DNA of 64,000 nucleotides from Neonectria sp. B-13 (GCA_002682825.1 NOKP01000009.1:310001-374000); one strand, 5' to 3'; positions 46,074-58,831 are shown, counted from the stretch's first letter. Notes: generated by a model not told the origin, from the sequence alone. A program made the numbers and translations.

Positions 46074-49000
46074 TCAAGCCGACGCCTGAATAACCCTGAA
46101 TCCTTCCGACACCAGTTTCGTAATCTCCTCGTTCTTGTGCTGCAAAAGCCCCAGCGCAAAGGCAACGTCATTCCATTGTCGCTCCGTCTCGCAACGGCTG
46201 AGTCGGGCGGCCAGTTTCTCGGCCAACTGCTTCGCGTGTTTGTCCTGTGCCTGTTAGCTACCGTACTTGTTAGAGACAATTCGAGACTCACCTTCTCCAC
46301 AAAGCCAAGGAGGAATCGCACAACCCGGCGGAAACTCTCCTCGTTCATGTTGCCACCTGCGCTGAGCAAGCTGAACATATCCACAAAGTGGTTGTACACG
46401 GCATTGTCCTTGGTGCTGAGTTCGGTAAAGAACATTTTCGCAAGGTCTGCGATCCGGCGGTCTTCATCCTCTAGGCACTTGGCCATTTCACCCAGCTGCC
46501 CCTTGACCTTGACCTGTCCTGCTAAAATCAGGAACGTCAGCGTCATCAGACACGTTCGCTTGACGGACGCGTCGCTGTCGGCTAGGCGGCGGTACAGAAA
46601 GTCCGTGTTCTCGTCAATCAGATGGTTGAAGCAGACGGCCATGTCGCCCAAGGCGATGACGGCATTGGATCGTACCGTGGCGTCGGGCGACCGCTCCATG
46701 ATGGTGATGAGGAGGGGAAGATTGACCTCGCAGTACTCGGCCGACACACACATGAGCTTCGCTAGGCATAGCGTTGCGGCCGCCTGGAGTCCCTTGTCGG
46801 CGTATGTCGTGTTGTTGGCGCAGATTTCGGATACGAGAGGACCAAACACGGCCAACAGCGAATTGGGGCCGTACAGGAGCTCCCGTTCTCGAATATGCGC
46901 CATGGCTTCGGTAAAGTCGTCCTCGGTTGTTCCTCCGATGAGGTCTAGCTCGTCCGCATCTTCCTTATCCTTGTCTGACTTTGACGCCGTTTGCTTCTCC
47001 TTCTCTTGCTTTCTACGCTTAAAGTCGAGCTCGCAAAGCTCAAGATGGACAATCTGCTTGATGGCCACATGGCCGACGATGAATAAGAGCTGCGAAAGGC
47101 CAATGGCGTTGTCCCGCTTCTTGGGCTTGTCCTGGGTCACCGTCTGGTCAACGTCCATGGCGTCCTTGGTGTCATCTCGAGAGACTGGTCGAGAGCCGGG
47201 CCGAGACTGTGGCTGGCTAAAGACGTGGCGAGTCTTTCGACGGATGATATCCGAGCAGAGCGTGTCGGGGTGCTTGGAGACGGCGTAGATGGCGCTGATG
47301 GCCTGTTCCGCTACTCCGTACCACTCATTGCTGTCTGAGGAAACCTCGGTGATGGCGGCGAGTCTCACTGACACGGCGTGGTCGTTGGGCAGGCGAGAGA
47401 ACTTGACCGGTGAATCCTTGGCTTGTCGACCAGTCGGGTTGATCCTCCTGAGAGCGATGCACGTAAATTTGGCCAACTGAAGGTCCTCTCGTCCGTGGGA
47501 TCCAAGACCCGTGCGAAGCATCGTCTCCATCTCGCCGACTACAATCTCGGGGTTCGCCGTCGCCAACATGCCCAGGACGATGATGGCACCTCGTCGCTGA
47601 GTCCGAGAAATCTCCCGCTTCTGAACGCCGTAGACTTGCCACAGCTTGGCGATGACCACCTCGGGGATGAGGCCGCCCTTCATCATCGTCGCCAGCAGCT
47701 GCTCCAGGGAGGTGAGCTCGGCAGGTGTCGCACCAAATGTCAAACTGATCATGTTACGGGCAATGTAGTTTGCCGCGTCATTGGGGCTGAAGGAGTCCGG
47801 AGCCTCGAAGAAGAGGCGCTTGTAGCTGTCAATCAAATGCGTCTGCACTCCCTTGCCCTCATCGCTGTTGCCCTTGGTCCAGATCAGACGGAGCATGCGT
47901 CGAATGCCGACCTTGTTCTGCTCAATGTTGTAGGCATCGCCCACCTCGAAGTAGTCAATGGCCTCGATGACTTCGCTCTTGTTCCTGGATCCTAGGAGCT
48001 GGCAAACCGTGCCGGTGGCATCGTGGAGGACGTCGATGAACTTGAGGGCTTCGTTGTAGTACCTCCTCGTGAGAGTGAGCTTCTCAATGGCCTCGCTTGT
48101 GGCGGCTTGCTCCTGAGCAGTCTTGATGGTTTCCATCTTCTCTTCGTCCGTCATCTGCTTCGGCTTCATGGGAGACGCAATCTGCGTGGCATCGTCCAGC
48201 AGCTCATTGTCGACAGTGGTGTTGGCGTTCTCGCCGCCGAAGCCTGGCATGCCGGGCGGTGGCTTTAGTGCGTTCAACTCCTCTTCGACCTTGTCTAGGC
48301 GGGCCTGCCACTCCTTCTTTGAAAGCTGCGCGCCGTGCATCACCGTAAAGGGATGCGTTTTGATGAGAGTGCCTAGCAGCTTGATGGCGTTTCGCCTGAC
48401 GTTGCTGCTCTTGTCCTCCAGACTCCGGCATGCGAGCTCGGCCGCCTTTTGGCGTCGCTTAGGGAACTTTTGGTCAAGCTCACAAAGCCTCATGTAGACT
48501 TGGAGCGTCCTGCACCTGCAGTATGGGTTGATGTCGAGGAATCGCTCCTCCAGCACGTCGAAGAAAGCGTTTAGTTGAGACTTGTGGTTCTCACTACGCT
48601 CGTCCTGCTTGCTAAGATGGCCAACCATGTTGCCACAGACCTCGATCAAAGCACATCGAAGGGTATAAGACTGCGGCTGTTAGACCCGGACCTCTGCACG
48701 GGATGGATTGCTCACCTCGCTATCCAACTGCTTCGCAAGCATCGTCATCTGCTTAATCACAAGGCGAGGCGCCAGCTCTGACAGCTTGGCGATGAATGAG
48801 GAGACGGACTTGGGCCCTCGGGTATCATTGGAGTTGAACTCCTTGTTGCTGATTTCTCGTAGAACCTCGTCGGCAAGCTGTGGGTAGTCGTAGGTCTCTG
48901 CGAGAATGTGCAGAAACTCGGCCATGGGCTCCGAGAGGTGCTCAAAGTAGGTAAGGTTCTGAATAATGTTGATTTGTGCGGCTGTGCGTTGTTAGACTTG

Positions 49001-49858
49001 GTTCACCGGCTTGATGACCAACATACCATATCCATGGCCGTGGTGCTTGACAGCAATGCACAACACCTTGAAGCAGTGCATGCGGATGGCCGTGGCCTTG
49101 ACGCGCTGCTCGCTCTCGAGAATCATGTAGACCGGCCGGGTGAGGAGCCCGATGAAGGTGTCCCTCTCGCTGGTGGTGAGGAAGATCTTGGTGAGCTTGA
49201 GCTTCAAGACCTTGCACATGATGTCGAGGGCGGCCTGGAGCTGGTTCGCCGAGTCCCATGCGGCGTCCTTGTCCTTGGCGGCGCCCTTCTTGGGCTTGCC
49301 GCGCCCGCGACCCGCGGGAGCCGCGGAAGATTTCTCGGCCGCCTTGGTTTCGACAGCGGCAATGGTCCATTGCAGCAGGAAGCCGTAGATCTCGAGGAGC
49401 TTCTTATGGTGAGGCACTGAGTCCTGTTCGTCCGGGGAGTCGACGTCGGTGTGCACGGCGTCCGCCTCGGCGCTCAAGCCGCTCATGACAAGGTCAAAAA
49501 CTTTGCTGAGGGCGTGGGTCGGGAGGTAGGCCGTGTATCTGTCGGGATCAAGTAGCTCAGAATCGCGTCCCAATGTAGCCGGAGGATGAGGATCGGGAGA
49601 AGGGTCAAGGGAAGTGGGGGCTAACTTGAGGAGGAACTGGAGCGAGTCCATGTTGGAGGCGCGCATGATGGCGTCCGGGTTGTCGGCGACGGCGTCGACG
49701 ATGGGATTCAACACCGAGTTGACAAAGGGGGCTGTGAAGGCTTCGGGGTCATTCTCGCAGTCAAACAGAGCGGAATCGGCCTCGGGCGTGGGGATCCCTG
49801 CCGGATCCGACATGTAATGCTTGAGCGCATCGTTGATGTCGAAGTTGATGGTGTCCAT
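46074..49858 (-). CDS. CND1: Condensin complex subunit 1 (CND1/Ycs4/CAP-D2)
   Basis: HEAT-repeat subunit of condensin, 1215 residues. Exons 49858..49027, 48981..48716, 48670..46292 and 46244..46074, with three introns of 45-47 nt. Conserved pieces include the N-terminal segment MDTINFDINDALKHYMSDP, SYTLRCALIEVCGNMVGHLSKQD after intron 2, RCRTLQVYMRLCELDQKFPKRR, DKSSNVRRNAIKLLGTLI, and the C-terminal block SPDATVRSNAVIALGDMAVCFNHLIDENT with YRRLADSDASVKRTCLMTLTFLILAGQVKVKGQ, which forms the Cnd1 signature. A Gly/Arg/Lys/Ala-rich linker lies near residue 185. It works with SMC2/SMC4 in mitotic chromosome compaction. Ignoring the last intron leaves a reading frame of 82 poor residues ending near 45977; splicing instead gives DKHAKQLAEKLAARLSR...VIQASA. 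Divergent from CDC7 across 659 nt. Confidence 0.95.
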
Positions 49859-50517
49859 GGTGGAAGTTTGCGAGCTACGCCAGATGGCGCGCGAGATGTC
49901 GAGGGAGCGTAATGTGTGAACGGGCGCGGGGGTGATGCAATCAAGAGCGTGTCATCTGGCGGTTCAGTCTGGAGTGTCGCGGGGTTGACTATATTCGCCC
50001 AGCACTCTTCTGCTGTGTGATGTCCTCGTCTGCGGTTGCGGCTGCGTCGTCGCGCGTCGCTGTCGTCGCGTTGAGTGGTGCTAGATGGTGATGGGAAGCG
50101 ACGTAATATTATGTTGGCGGTGATGGCGGAAAGGTCCCTCAGCAACGAATTGTTTTTGTTTTCTTCGACGCGCCTTCCCCGCCATTGCCACCTCAGCGCC
50201 ATCACGGCTACCACCCACCACCCGCTAAAACTCAGCGCGTGCAGCACTGCCAAACCCCTGCAGTGCAGCCACACCTTGAACAAAGCCCCTCCGCCACGCC
50301 GTCGCCCAAACTCTCTCCTCAAAACACCGTCCCAAGTCTTGCCTGTTGCTTAATCCTTGCTTGCATTGCGTCGTCTGGATCCTCTCGGTCGCGAATTGAG
50401 TTTTACGACGGGTCGGGGAATTTTCCATGCGATAAGGGCTGTCCAGGAATCCAGTTTGTGGGACGGACAAGGAGCTAAGGCGAGACACGAGACGAAACCA
50501 ATCGAAGCGACGTCCCG
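49859..50517. promoter_or_regulatory. Shared divergent promoter, condensin CND1 / CDC7
   Basis: 659 nt between the start codons of two cell-cycle genes. It contains several CGCG words (for example GACGCGCC near 50167 and GTCGCGCGTCGC near 50053), compatible with MBF-type ACGCG cores, but no perfect ACGCGT was seen. Open frames here are short and unconvincing. Confidence 0.4.
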
Positions 50518-52036
50518 ATGGCGACCGAGATTCACCACCAGGTCGAGGAGCCTTTTGAGATCCACGAGGATGCGAGGACGGAGGATACAGAGATGATGCC
50601 CGAAGAGGAGCGCACTGAAGAGGTCGTGCCGCCAACAGACGAGGCGGACCAACAACAATACCATCATCACCAACAACAAGCCCCACATCAACATCAACAA
50701 CAGCCCTTCGAGGAGGAGGAAGAGGAGGAAGAGTTGGCCGAAGAGAGCTCCGAAGACGAGACTGTCGATCGAAGCGTCCAGGCCGATATGGACAAGCTGC
50801 AAAGCGACTTTCCCGGCTTCCGCAACAAGTACCGTCTTATAAAGCGCATTGGTGAAGGTAATACTGCCGTCTTGCTGCAACATGATCGACGACTGACGCT
50901 ATCCAGGCACTTTTTCGACCGTCTACAAGGCTCAGGACATCATGTACGACCACTTTGACAACAGCTGGGACTTCGAAGACGACTCGTCTAAGTGGACGCC
51001 GCCGCCGCTCAAGCGAAACGCCAGCCATTCGTCTCCCCCTCGTCGCAAGGCCCGCTACGTCGCCATCAAGAAGATCTACGTCACATCCAGTCCCTCCCGC
51101 ATTCTCAACGAACTCGAGCTCCTCCACGACCTACGCCAATGCCCTTCTGTCTGCCCTCTGATCACGGCCTTCCGCGAAACCGACCAGGTCGTGGCCATCC
51201 TGCCCTACTTCCGCCACGGCGACTTCCGCGCCTACTTCCGGGACATGACCATCCCCGACATCGCCATCTACCTACGCTCGCTCTTCACCGCCCTCAAGAG
51301 CGTCCACGACCACAAGATCCTCCACCGAGACATCAAGCCCACCAACTTCCTCTACGACCCGGCCACCCAGCGTGGCGTCCTCGTCGACTTTGGCCTCGCC
51401 GAGCGGGAGGGCTCCGACTGTAAGCCATGCCTCTGTCACGAGAGCCGGGAAACGCGCAAACACCGCCAGGCCAACTCGGCCTGGGCGCAAAATTCAACAA
51501 ACCCGCAGCCCGGGTATCCCAAATCGGACACTCGCTCCTCTCGCCGTGCAAACCGCGCTGGCACGAGAGGTTTCCGCGCCCCTGAGGTCCTTTTCAAGTG
51601 CACCGAACAGACGACGTCCATTGATATTTGGTCTGCTGGTGTCATTCTTCTCACCATCATGTCCAAGCGGTTCCCCTTCTTCAACTCGGCCGACGACGTC
51701 GAGGCCATGATTGAAATTGCCACCATCTTTGGCTCCAAACGCATGAAGGCTGCTGGGTTGCTGCACGGATGCGCCTTCGAGACCAGCATCCCCACCGTGG
51801 GGCAGCAAGGGTTCAGCATGGAGAAAATTATTCTCTGGAGCACATGCCGGACCGACGACAAGCCCTTGGCTCCCGACGAGAAGCTGGCCGTCAGGTTCCT
51901 AGAGCGTTGCATGGAGCTGGATCCGAGCAGGAGAATCACTGCTGAGCAAGCGCTGGAGCACGAGTTTCTTCGAGTTGACCATCCCGCAAGCCAAGAGCTA
52001 GGTGACGAAGACGAGATGGATATGTTGCATGTTTAA
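50518..52036 (+). CDS. CDC7: Cell division cycle kinase CDC7 (DDK catalytic subunit)
   Basis: Serine/threonine kinase of 489 residues that, with its regulatory partner Dbf4, phosphorylates the MCM helicase to fire replication origins. Exons 50518..50857 and 50907..52036; a 49-nt intron (GTAATA..ATCCAG) splits the Gly-rich loop, restored as IGEGTFSTVYKA. Key residues: Lys in YVAIKKIYV, catalytic loop HRDIKPTNFLYD, DFGLAE, and GTRGFRAPEVLFK (the CDC7-type activation segment), then SIDIWSAGVI. A kinase insert rich in Ser, Pro and Arg separates the Gly loop and the Lys, and a second one lies between DFGLAE and GTRGFRAPE, as usual for the family. The first 95 residues are acidic and carry a His/Gln-rich tract (HHHQQQ type) and a Glu run encoded by simple repeats. 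Confidence 0.95.
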
Positions 52037-52456
52037 GGGCATATAAATTGCATCGAGATACCCGTCATGGGCGCGTATCTCTTGTACAAACAGACCATGA
52101 TCACGAAGAGGCGTTTGGGGTAGATAATTATGAGGTTCCAGATATCCAAGCATACGAGAACTTAGATGAGTGTAATATTCCATCATCAGTCGTTACATTC
52201 GTCCTCGACCAGAGGACTCCGCAATTGTCCTTTACTACAGGAACTGCACAGGTAGTCATGGGCCATGGCAGATCATGGGCGAAAATCGATTTTTATTTCG
52301 TTAAACTCCGTTCCAGAGTCCCTGATTGCAATGCTCGAAGCCGAAACCCAGGTCCCTCCCCCTCCATGATTCGGCGTCCAGGGGCCCAGGACCATTTTCT
52401 CCATGAAAACCCGGTTCCCAAATCCACAAGCCCGACTCCGGCTGGCACAGGTTTAT
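52037..52456. other. Convergent 3' region, CDC7 / ribosomal protein uL15
   Basis: 420 nt shared by two 3' ends. AT-rich next to the CDC7 stop; no gene recognised. Confidence 0.5.
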
Positions 52457-53195
52457 TTATGCGACAAGCTCAACAACACCACCGGCCTCGGTAATCTTCT
52501 TCTCCGCCAGACGGCTCACCCATCGCGCGCGGACGACCAGAGGGATTTCGGGGAGACGGCCCTTGCCGAGGACCTTGGAGTAGCCGAGGGGGAGGAGGTC
52601 GAGAACGGGGACGGTGTCCTTCTTCTCGCCGGAAACGTAGGCATCGCGGGTCTCGATGGGGACGAGAGACCACAGCTATATGGCACGTTAGCAATTTGTT
52701 GCTTGATCCGCCGCGTTCTTGGTTGCTGTGCGTCTCCCCGCACTTAAAACCAGAACTCGAAACCGGGATATTATGTACCTTGTCGAGGTTGATGATGGGC
52801 TTCCAGAAGTTGCCTTGCTGCTTGTGGAAGAATCGCATACCGACCTTTCCGAAGTAACCGGGATGGTACTGTTCAAGGGTCAGCCATTCGGTCCTGTCGT
52901 TTCGTCTCGTCCATCTCGGGTCGTCGAACCTTGTCCATGTTGGTACGGTGATGGTGCTGACCACCGGCCAGACCACGACCACCGGGATGCTTGCGGTGCT
53001 TTCCGACACGTCCCTTACCGGCGGAGACGTGGCCGCGGCTGTGAAAAGAGCAAAGTCAGTCCATGATGTTCCCTCAACTTCGTCATCGTCGACGGGCGCT
53101 CAATGGCGGCACGGAATTGCCCTCTCCAGCAGAGAGCACGTCGGGGAATGTGGGAGCACGTACTGCTTGCGGGTCTTTGACGTTCGGGTAGGCAT
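52457..53195 (-). CDS. RPL28: 60S ribosomal protein uL15 (L27a; yeast L28)
   Basis: Protein of 149 residues of the large ribosomal subunit. Four exons: 53195..53164, 53038..52930, 52868..52779 and 52675..52457; introns of 125, 61 and 103 nt. Spliced sequence begins [20 protein letters not shown], continues with the Gly/His/Arg-rich family signature [19 protein letters not shown] and [18 protein letters not shown], and ends [12 protein letters not shown]. The first intron falls after ten codons, the usual position near the start for fungal ribosomal genes. Identity and length match the eukaryotic uL15 family throughout. It shares a 336-nt promoter with the CHL1 helicase gene. Confidence 0.97.
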
Positions 53196-53531
53196 GGCGA
53201 CGGCTGTGGTGTTGTCGCTTTTCCGGTGTTCAGGACGAAGACTGGAAGTGGGTGGTGATGTTTTTGCGACGGGCCTTCCAATGGCTAGCGGAAAATTGTT
53301 AGGCGAGAGGGCAGGGCAACCCTAAACCTGCGAAATGGCAATTGGCAGTGTGGGTGTGGGAGTGGATGGAGGGCCAGTGCGTGACGTGTCAGGTGACCCC
53401 GCGGCTCGGGCGCGGTGAAGGTCGGTGTGGCCCCACCAATGACGGGGCGGTGGTTCGGCGCGGAACGTTCATGCGTGGCTGTTGAAGGCAACTTGACGCG
53501 ATGCAACTTGGGATGCAGAAGTGAGCCGAAG
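53196..53531. promoter_or_regulatory. Shared divergent promoter, uL15 / CHL1
   Basis: 336 nt between the two start codons, one belonging to a highly expressed ribosomal gene and one to a low-abundance helicase. GC-rich; no TATA box is obvious on either side. Individual factor sites cannot be named with confidence. Confidence 0.45.
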
Positions 53532-56329
53532 ATGACAGCCGAGTCCATGGATGAAGTGGCTCGAGGCCTAGAGAAGCTGGACTTTCACCACCCGTACACA
53601 CCCTACGATGTCCAGGAACAGTTTATGAAGACCGTCTTTGATGTGCTTGAAGCCGGAGACGGCCAAGTGGGTATCCTGGAGAGTCCAACGGGAACGGTAA
53701 GTGCATGTTTCTTCTAGGAGAGAAAACAAGGTGCTGTTCACTTGACAGCTTGGGGAGTCGACCTAGACCGCTTGTCCCGACGTCCCCAGCCCGTGCTGAC
53801 CGCGACTCACTCACAGGGTAAATCACTGTCGCTTATTTGTGCATCTCTAACTTGGCTGCGACATCACAAGTCCAGCAAATTTGAAGCGTCACTCCAGGCC
53901 TCGGCTGAAGCCTACAAGGATGAACCATCCTGGATCGTCGAACAGCTCCTGCGTCGCAAGAGAGAAGACCTCGTCCAGCGGTGGGAAGATCGAGAAAAAC
54001 GACTTGAGGCCCTCAGGTTCAAAGAAAAAGCCCTCGAGGAGCGTGGTCGTAAGCGACGGCGTATCGAAGACACAGCGCTGAGCAGTTCCCGTGTAATCGA
54101 TGAAGATGCCGAGTGGCTGCTTGATGACCCTGATGACCGTGACTCCGGCCCTCAGGATGCCCTGTCCGGTTTGAGCAAAGAATCGCGAGACATTCTAGCA
54201 AGCATCGGTCTGGGTGGCCCAAGAACCCAGGACCAGGACCAAGACCTCCCTGAAGAAGAAATCAAGGTGGGATTCTTAGCCGACCCCAGCAGGGCCAGAA
54301 TAGTAACATCAGTAGATCTACTACACTTCAAGAACACATTCCCAGCTGTCCCAATTCATCACCGAACTCCGTCGTCCCACGTTTCCACCGTCACTGCCCC
54401 CGTCCCTCGCCAAGGACAGCCAGAAGACAGAGGTCGTGAAACTACTGCCCCTCTCGTCCCGTCAAAGGCTTTGCATCAATCCTTCGGTCTCCCGACTTGG
54501 ATCCGTCCAGGCTATCAACGACCGCTGTGCTGAACTTCAGCAATCGAAATCGGACAAGAAGTGTTCGTTCCTCCCCAAAGAGGAGCTGCTTTCACAGACT
54601 CACCAGTTCCGCGACTCTGCACTTGCCACACTCCCCGACATTGAAGACCTCCATAAGTTGGGCAAGTCTCTCGCTGTCTGCCCCTATTATGCATCCCGAA
54701 CTGCTTTACCGGGCGCCGAGATCATCACGCTCCCGTACCCACTTTTGCTACAAAGGAGCGCGCGAGACGCACTCGGGATAAAGCTGGAAGGGAACATCGT
54801 CATCATCGATGAAGCACACAACATCATGGACGCGGTGGCAAACGTGCATGCAGCAGAGATACGAATGAGCGACCTGAAAAGAGGGCGGGCCATGCTGGGA
54901 ATCTACGTGAGGAAATTCGGCAAGAAGCTGAAGGGCGTGAACCGGGTGAATGTGGGAAGAGTCGGGAGAGTTATCGAGGGACTCGGCGAATGGATGGAAG
55001 GCGCCCTCAAGTTCAGGGTAAGTTGCCGGACTTTGTTCTGGACTATGGCTGATCTTCTGGCAGCAAGAGAATGGCATCGTAGATGCAAACGACCTCACGA
55101 GACCGAAAGGCATTGACCAGATCAACATGTTTGAACTGATCCAGTACATCCAGGAGTCGAAACTGGCTTACAAAATTGAAAGCTACGTATCTCACGTCGA
55201 GAGCGAGGATGCGACGGGGAAGACGTCACCCAAGTCGAGCACACCAGTCCTTCACACGCTGGTGGCATTCCTCATTGCTTTCACCAACCTCAGTTCCGAA
55301 GGACGGATATTCTACGAAAAGATCAAAGATCCTGCGCCAGATATCAAACTCTCCTACCTGCTCCTATCGCCAACGCATGCCTTTTCCTCCATCGCATCAA
55401 GTGCGAGAGCAGTGGTCCTCGCGGGTGGAACAATGGCGCCCTTTGACGACTTCAAAGATCATTTATTCCCATCACTGGGCATCGACAAGGTAACGACGCT
55501 GAGCTGTGGACACGTCATTCCACCGGAAAACCTCTGCGTCTGGACGCTGGCAACGTCTCGGCCGGGCATGGCACCATTTGAATTCAGCTACCAGCGTCGC
55601 GGTGACCCCGAGATGATAGCACAGCTGGGCCTGGCAATCTTAAACCTCTGCTCACTCGTCCCCGACGGCGTAGTGGTGTTTTTCCCAAGCTATGGCTATC
55701 TTGACGAAGTCGTTGCGGCATGGCAAAAACACAGCCCGAGTGGACAGCCTATATGGGATCGGCTGGGGTCCCGGAAAGCACTGTTCAAGGAGACGAGAGG
55801 CGGGTCTAGCGACGAGGTCCTCCAGGAATATTCCCAGGCTATCCTAGGCTCGGGCAACGGCAAGGGTGCCCTTCTGCTCAGCGTGATCGGTGGGAAGATG
55901 TCGGAAGGCATCAACTTCTCGGATCGGTTAGGGCGGTGCGTCATAGTAATCGGCCTTCCATACCCCAACATTGCGTCGCCGGACTGGAAAGCCAAGCTCG
56001 AGTACATTGAGACGACGACGCAGGCCAACTTGACAGCGCAAGGTGTGAGTAGGGAGAGCGCAACGGCCCGGGCTAAGCAGGCGGCCCGGGACTTTTACGA
56101 AAACGCGTGCATGCGGGCCGTGAACCAGAGTATCGGTCGCGCGATCCGGCACCAGGGCGACTACGCGGCGATTGTGCTCGTGGATCGGAGGTATGGGACG
56201 GAGAGGATTCGGGGCAAGCTTCCGGGTTGGATCAGGGGGGGGCTAGTTGGAGACAGCCACGAGAAGGGGCTTGGCGGGTTAATGGGCGCGGTCGGAGGTT
56301 TCTTCCGGGGGAAGAAGATGAAGACATAG
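53532..56329 (+). CDS. CHL1: ATP-dependent DNA helicase CHL1 (DDX11 / FANCJ-XPD family)
   Basis: Iron-sulfur superfamily 2 helicase of 860 residues, needed for sister-chromatid cohesion and processing of unusual DNA structures. Exons 53532..53696, 53817..54266, 54316..55017 and 55064..56329. Intron 1 (120 nt) splits Walker A, restored as ESPTGTGKSLSLI. Intron 2 (49 nt) restores [11 protein letters not shown] (motif Ia). The four Fe-S cysteines are seen in LCINPSV, NDRCAEL, KKCSFLP and AVCPYYASR (about residues 258-326). The DEAH box DEAHNI is near residue 370; later motifs are [28 protein letters not shown] and [14 protein letters not shown] (motif VI). Ignoring intron 2 keeps a frame open to 54533 but gives meaningless sequence. 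A second in-frame ATG seven codons on (MDEVARG) could be the true start. Confidence 0.95.
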
Positions 56330-57169
56330 ATGATATGACAGCCCGACAGGGCGTTGGCCGAGGGGAACATTACCATGCCATCGACAGCGTTGCCAATTGG
56401 GATTCCCAAGATGGTATTTCCCTCCGGTGGGAATCACCTCGCTCGCCTCCACCGCCCCACGGTCGACTTTGATATTCGAGACCCTCTTGGACCCTTGGCG
56501 AACGAACACGGCGGCACCCCGGAGGTGAATCGGGAAAGCGGGTCGACACACGGTGAACCCCAAAACGTGGGTTCCGCAAACGAAGCTGGGCGAAGAAGCA
56601 CAGAAGCACGCGCAGAACATTCGACCAGCTGCAAGCTTGCAGCCAGGGCGCAGCCAGGAGCATCATTAGCGGCTTTTCGGCAGCTTTCCACAGAGTCAGC
56701 GAGTGTAGGGCGTCTGTAGGCCAGACCGCTGGAACGGACGGCGGCCGATCCGAATAGCCTAGGCCCTTTACACAGGGAATTGAGGGTCACTCACAGGCCT
56801 CACGCGACGTCGGAACCCATCTGGCAGTTCATTTCACGCATTCATGTCACCCAAGAGCACCAAAAACGGCCCAAGAGACACTGTGTCTGGCGCTAGAGTG
56901 TCATGGACGTGCCTGATTAGCTGGCGGCACGCCCTCCGAGCGCCGACGACAAGGTTTATGCCGCAACTAAGCACACACCCGCCGAGTCGTGACTCTCCAG
57001 TAGGCCGGAGTCTATTACAGGAATTTTCTCGTCGTGCCAAGGGTCGGAAGGGGAGGCTCGACTTCTATATATCGTGACAGGATCCCACGCCGCATGTCCC
57101 TAGGTCCAAGACGCCGTGATATCTGGTTGAGAGGACGAGAAAACAAAGTAAACCTCCAAAAACATCAAG
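56330..57169. other. Intergenic region and promoter of the NCS1 permease gene
   Basis: 840 nt. A TATA box lies near its right end (57066-57072). Remaining open frames have no family features. Confidence 0.5.
57066..57072 (+). promoter_or_regulatory. TATA box of the NCS1 permease gene
   Basis: TATATAT 98 nt before the ATG at 57170, in a good position for a short leader of about 60-70 nt. Confidence 0.5.
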
Positions 57170-58831
57170 ATGGCGACGGAGGCGACTGACGCCGAGAAGG
57201 GCGTGCCCACTCAGCGAGCCCCAGTGGACCGAGATGACCAGAGCGACACCTTCAGCATCAAGGCGTCGTCGATATTCCACAGGGCCCTGCGCATGGGACG
57301 GGTTGAGGAGAAGGGCATCCAGCCCATTCCTGTTGAGGAGCGCCAGATGACGCGGTTCTACAACATCTTCACCATCTGGTTCTCCATCAATGCCAACATC
57401 CTTGGGTGAGTGGCAACCCTCGTACGACGTGACTCAGTCGAGATATTTGCTCACATGGCGATGCAGCATCACTTTTGGCATGCTCGGGCCTCTCGCCTAT
57501 GGCCTAAGCCTGAGAGACTCGTCTCTGGTTATCCTGTTCTTCTGCATGTTTTCCTCGATTGCGCCAGCGTACCTCGCCACCCTTGGCCCCAAGACGGGCA
57601 TGAGGCAGATGATCCAGGCTCGATATAGCTTCGGGTATGACATCCATGACGCTTTTACTTCAGAGTACTGATTTTGATAGCCGATACATCGTCTCTATTC
57701 CCGTGCTGCTTAACCTGGCAACTCTCACCGGCTTCATTGTCATCATCTACGTCGTCGGAGGCCAGTGCCTCTCGGCCGTCTCAGGCGGCAGCCTCACCCC
57801 CGATGTCGGCATCGTCATTATCGGCATCCTCTCCCTCCTCATCTCGTTCTGCGGCTTCAAGGTCCTGCACTACTACGAGACCTACGCATTTATCCCCGCC
57901 GTCATTGCCATCGCCATTGCTACGGGATGCGGCGGATCGGCGCTGAAGAACCAGGCGGTCCCTGCGGAGCCGGCCTCGGCGAGCATGGTGCTCAACTTTG
58001 GCATGATTGTCGCCGGGTATATGATTCCTTGGGCTGCGATTGCCAGCGATCTCACCACCTATTTTGATCCCAAGGTTCCCTCGTGAGTTATATTGCACGC
58101 GTGGTGTCAGGCCAGCTGCTGACAGTCGACGTGATAGATGGCGGGTCTTTACCTACAGCTACTTCGGCCTCGTTACCCCCACGGTTCTGCTCATGGTTCT
58201 CGGAGCTGCCATTGCCGGTGCTCTCCCCAACGAGCCCGAGTGGGAGGAAGCATATGATCAGTCGCTTGTCGGCGGCATCCTCGCGGCGATGCTGTCTAGT
58301 GCCGGCGGCTTCGGCAAGTTCGTCGTCGTCATCCTGTCGCTAACGCTGCTTGGCAACACGGGAGGCACCATGTACGCCATCACTCTCAACTTCCAGACGC
58401 TCATCCCCGGTCTCATCAAGATCCCCCGGTACGCGTTCGCCATTGTCGTGACCGTCATCGTCATCCCGACGGCGATCCGGGCGCAGCGGGATTTCTTCGT
58501 CAACCTCGAGAACTTTATCGCCCTCATCGCATACTGGTCCGCGTCCTTCATCGGCATCGTCGTCACGGAGCACCTCTTTTTCCGCCGCGGAAACTACGCG
58601 TCGTACGACCACGCCATCTGGAACGTGGCCTCGCACCTCCCCATAGGCCTCGCAGCCATCACCGCGGGCGTCCTCTCCTTCGGCTTGGTTGTGCCCTGCA
58701 TGGCGCAGGTGTGGTGGACGGGTCCTATCGCCAAGACGACGGGAGACATTGGATTCGAGATCGCTTTCGTGCTGAGCGCACTGTTCTACATCCCGCTGCG
58801 GCACCTGGAGAAGAAGGTCACTGGGAGGTAG
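57170..58831 (+). CDS. NCS1-family purine-cytosine permease (FCY2-like)
   Basis: Plasma-membrane nucleobase-cation symporter of 499 residues. Exons 57170..57405, 57467..57634, 57681..58082 and 58138..58831; introns of 46-61 nt. The protein has an N-terminal cytosolic tail with FSIKASSIFHRALRMGRVEEKGIQPIPVEERQMTRFYN, a family landmark, followed by about twelve hydrophobic segments, including FTIWFSINANILGITFGMLG (TM1), KTGMRQMIQARYSFG, IVAGYMIPWAAIASDLTTYF and LGNTGGTMYAITLNFQT. The signature is closer to the Fcy2/FcyB branch (cytosine, adenine, guanine, hypoxanthine uptake) than to the Fur uracil/allantoin branch. The end EKKVTGR is hydrophilic. The exon 1-2 junction lies within TM1, so splicing is essential. 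The substrate is inferred from family only. Confidence 0.93.

Noticed and set aside
46059..47288. 409-codon plus-strand frame over the condensin gene
   Set aside because: Opposite-strand shadow; contains no recognisable protein and overlaps the conserved condensin C-terminus.
53742..54533. Unspliced continuation of CHL1 exon 2 to 54533
   Set aside because: Past 54266 the frame gives non-family sequence; splicing at 54267-54315 restores the conserved TSRTHSQ motif.
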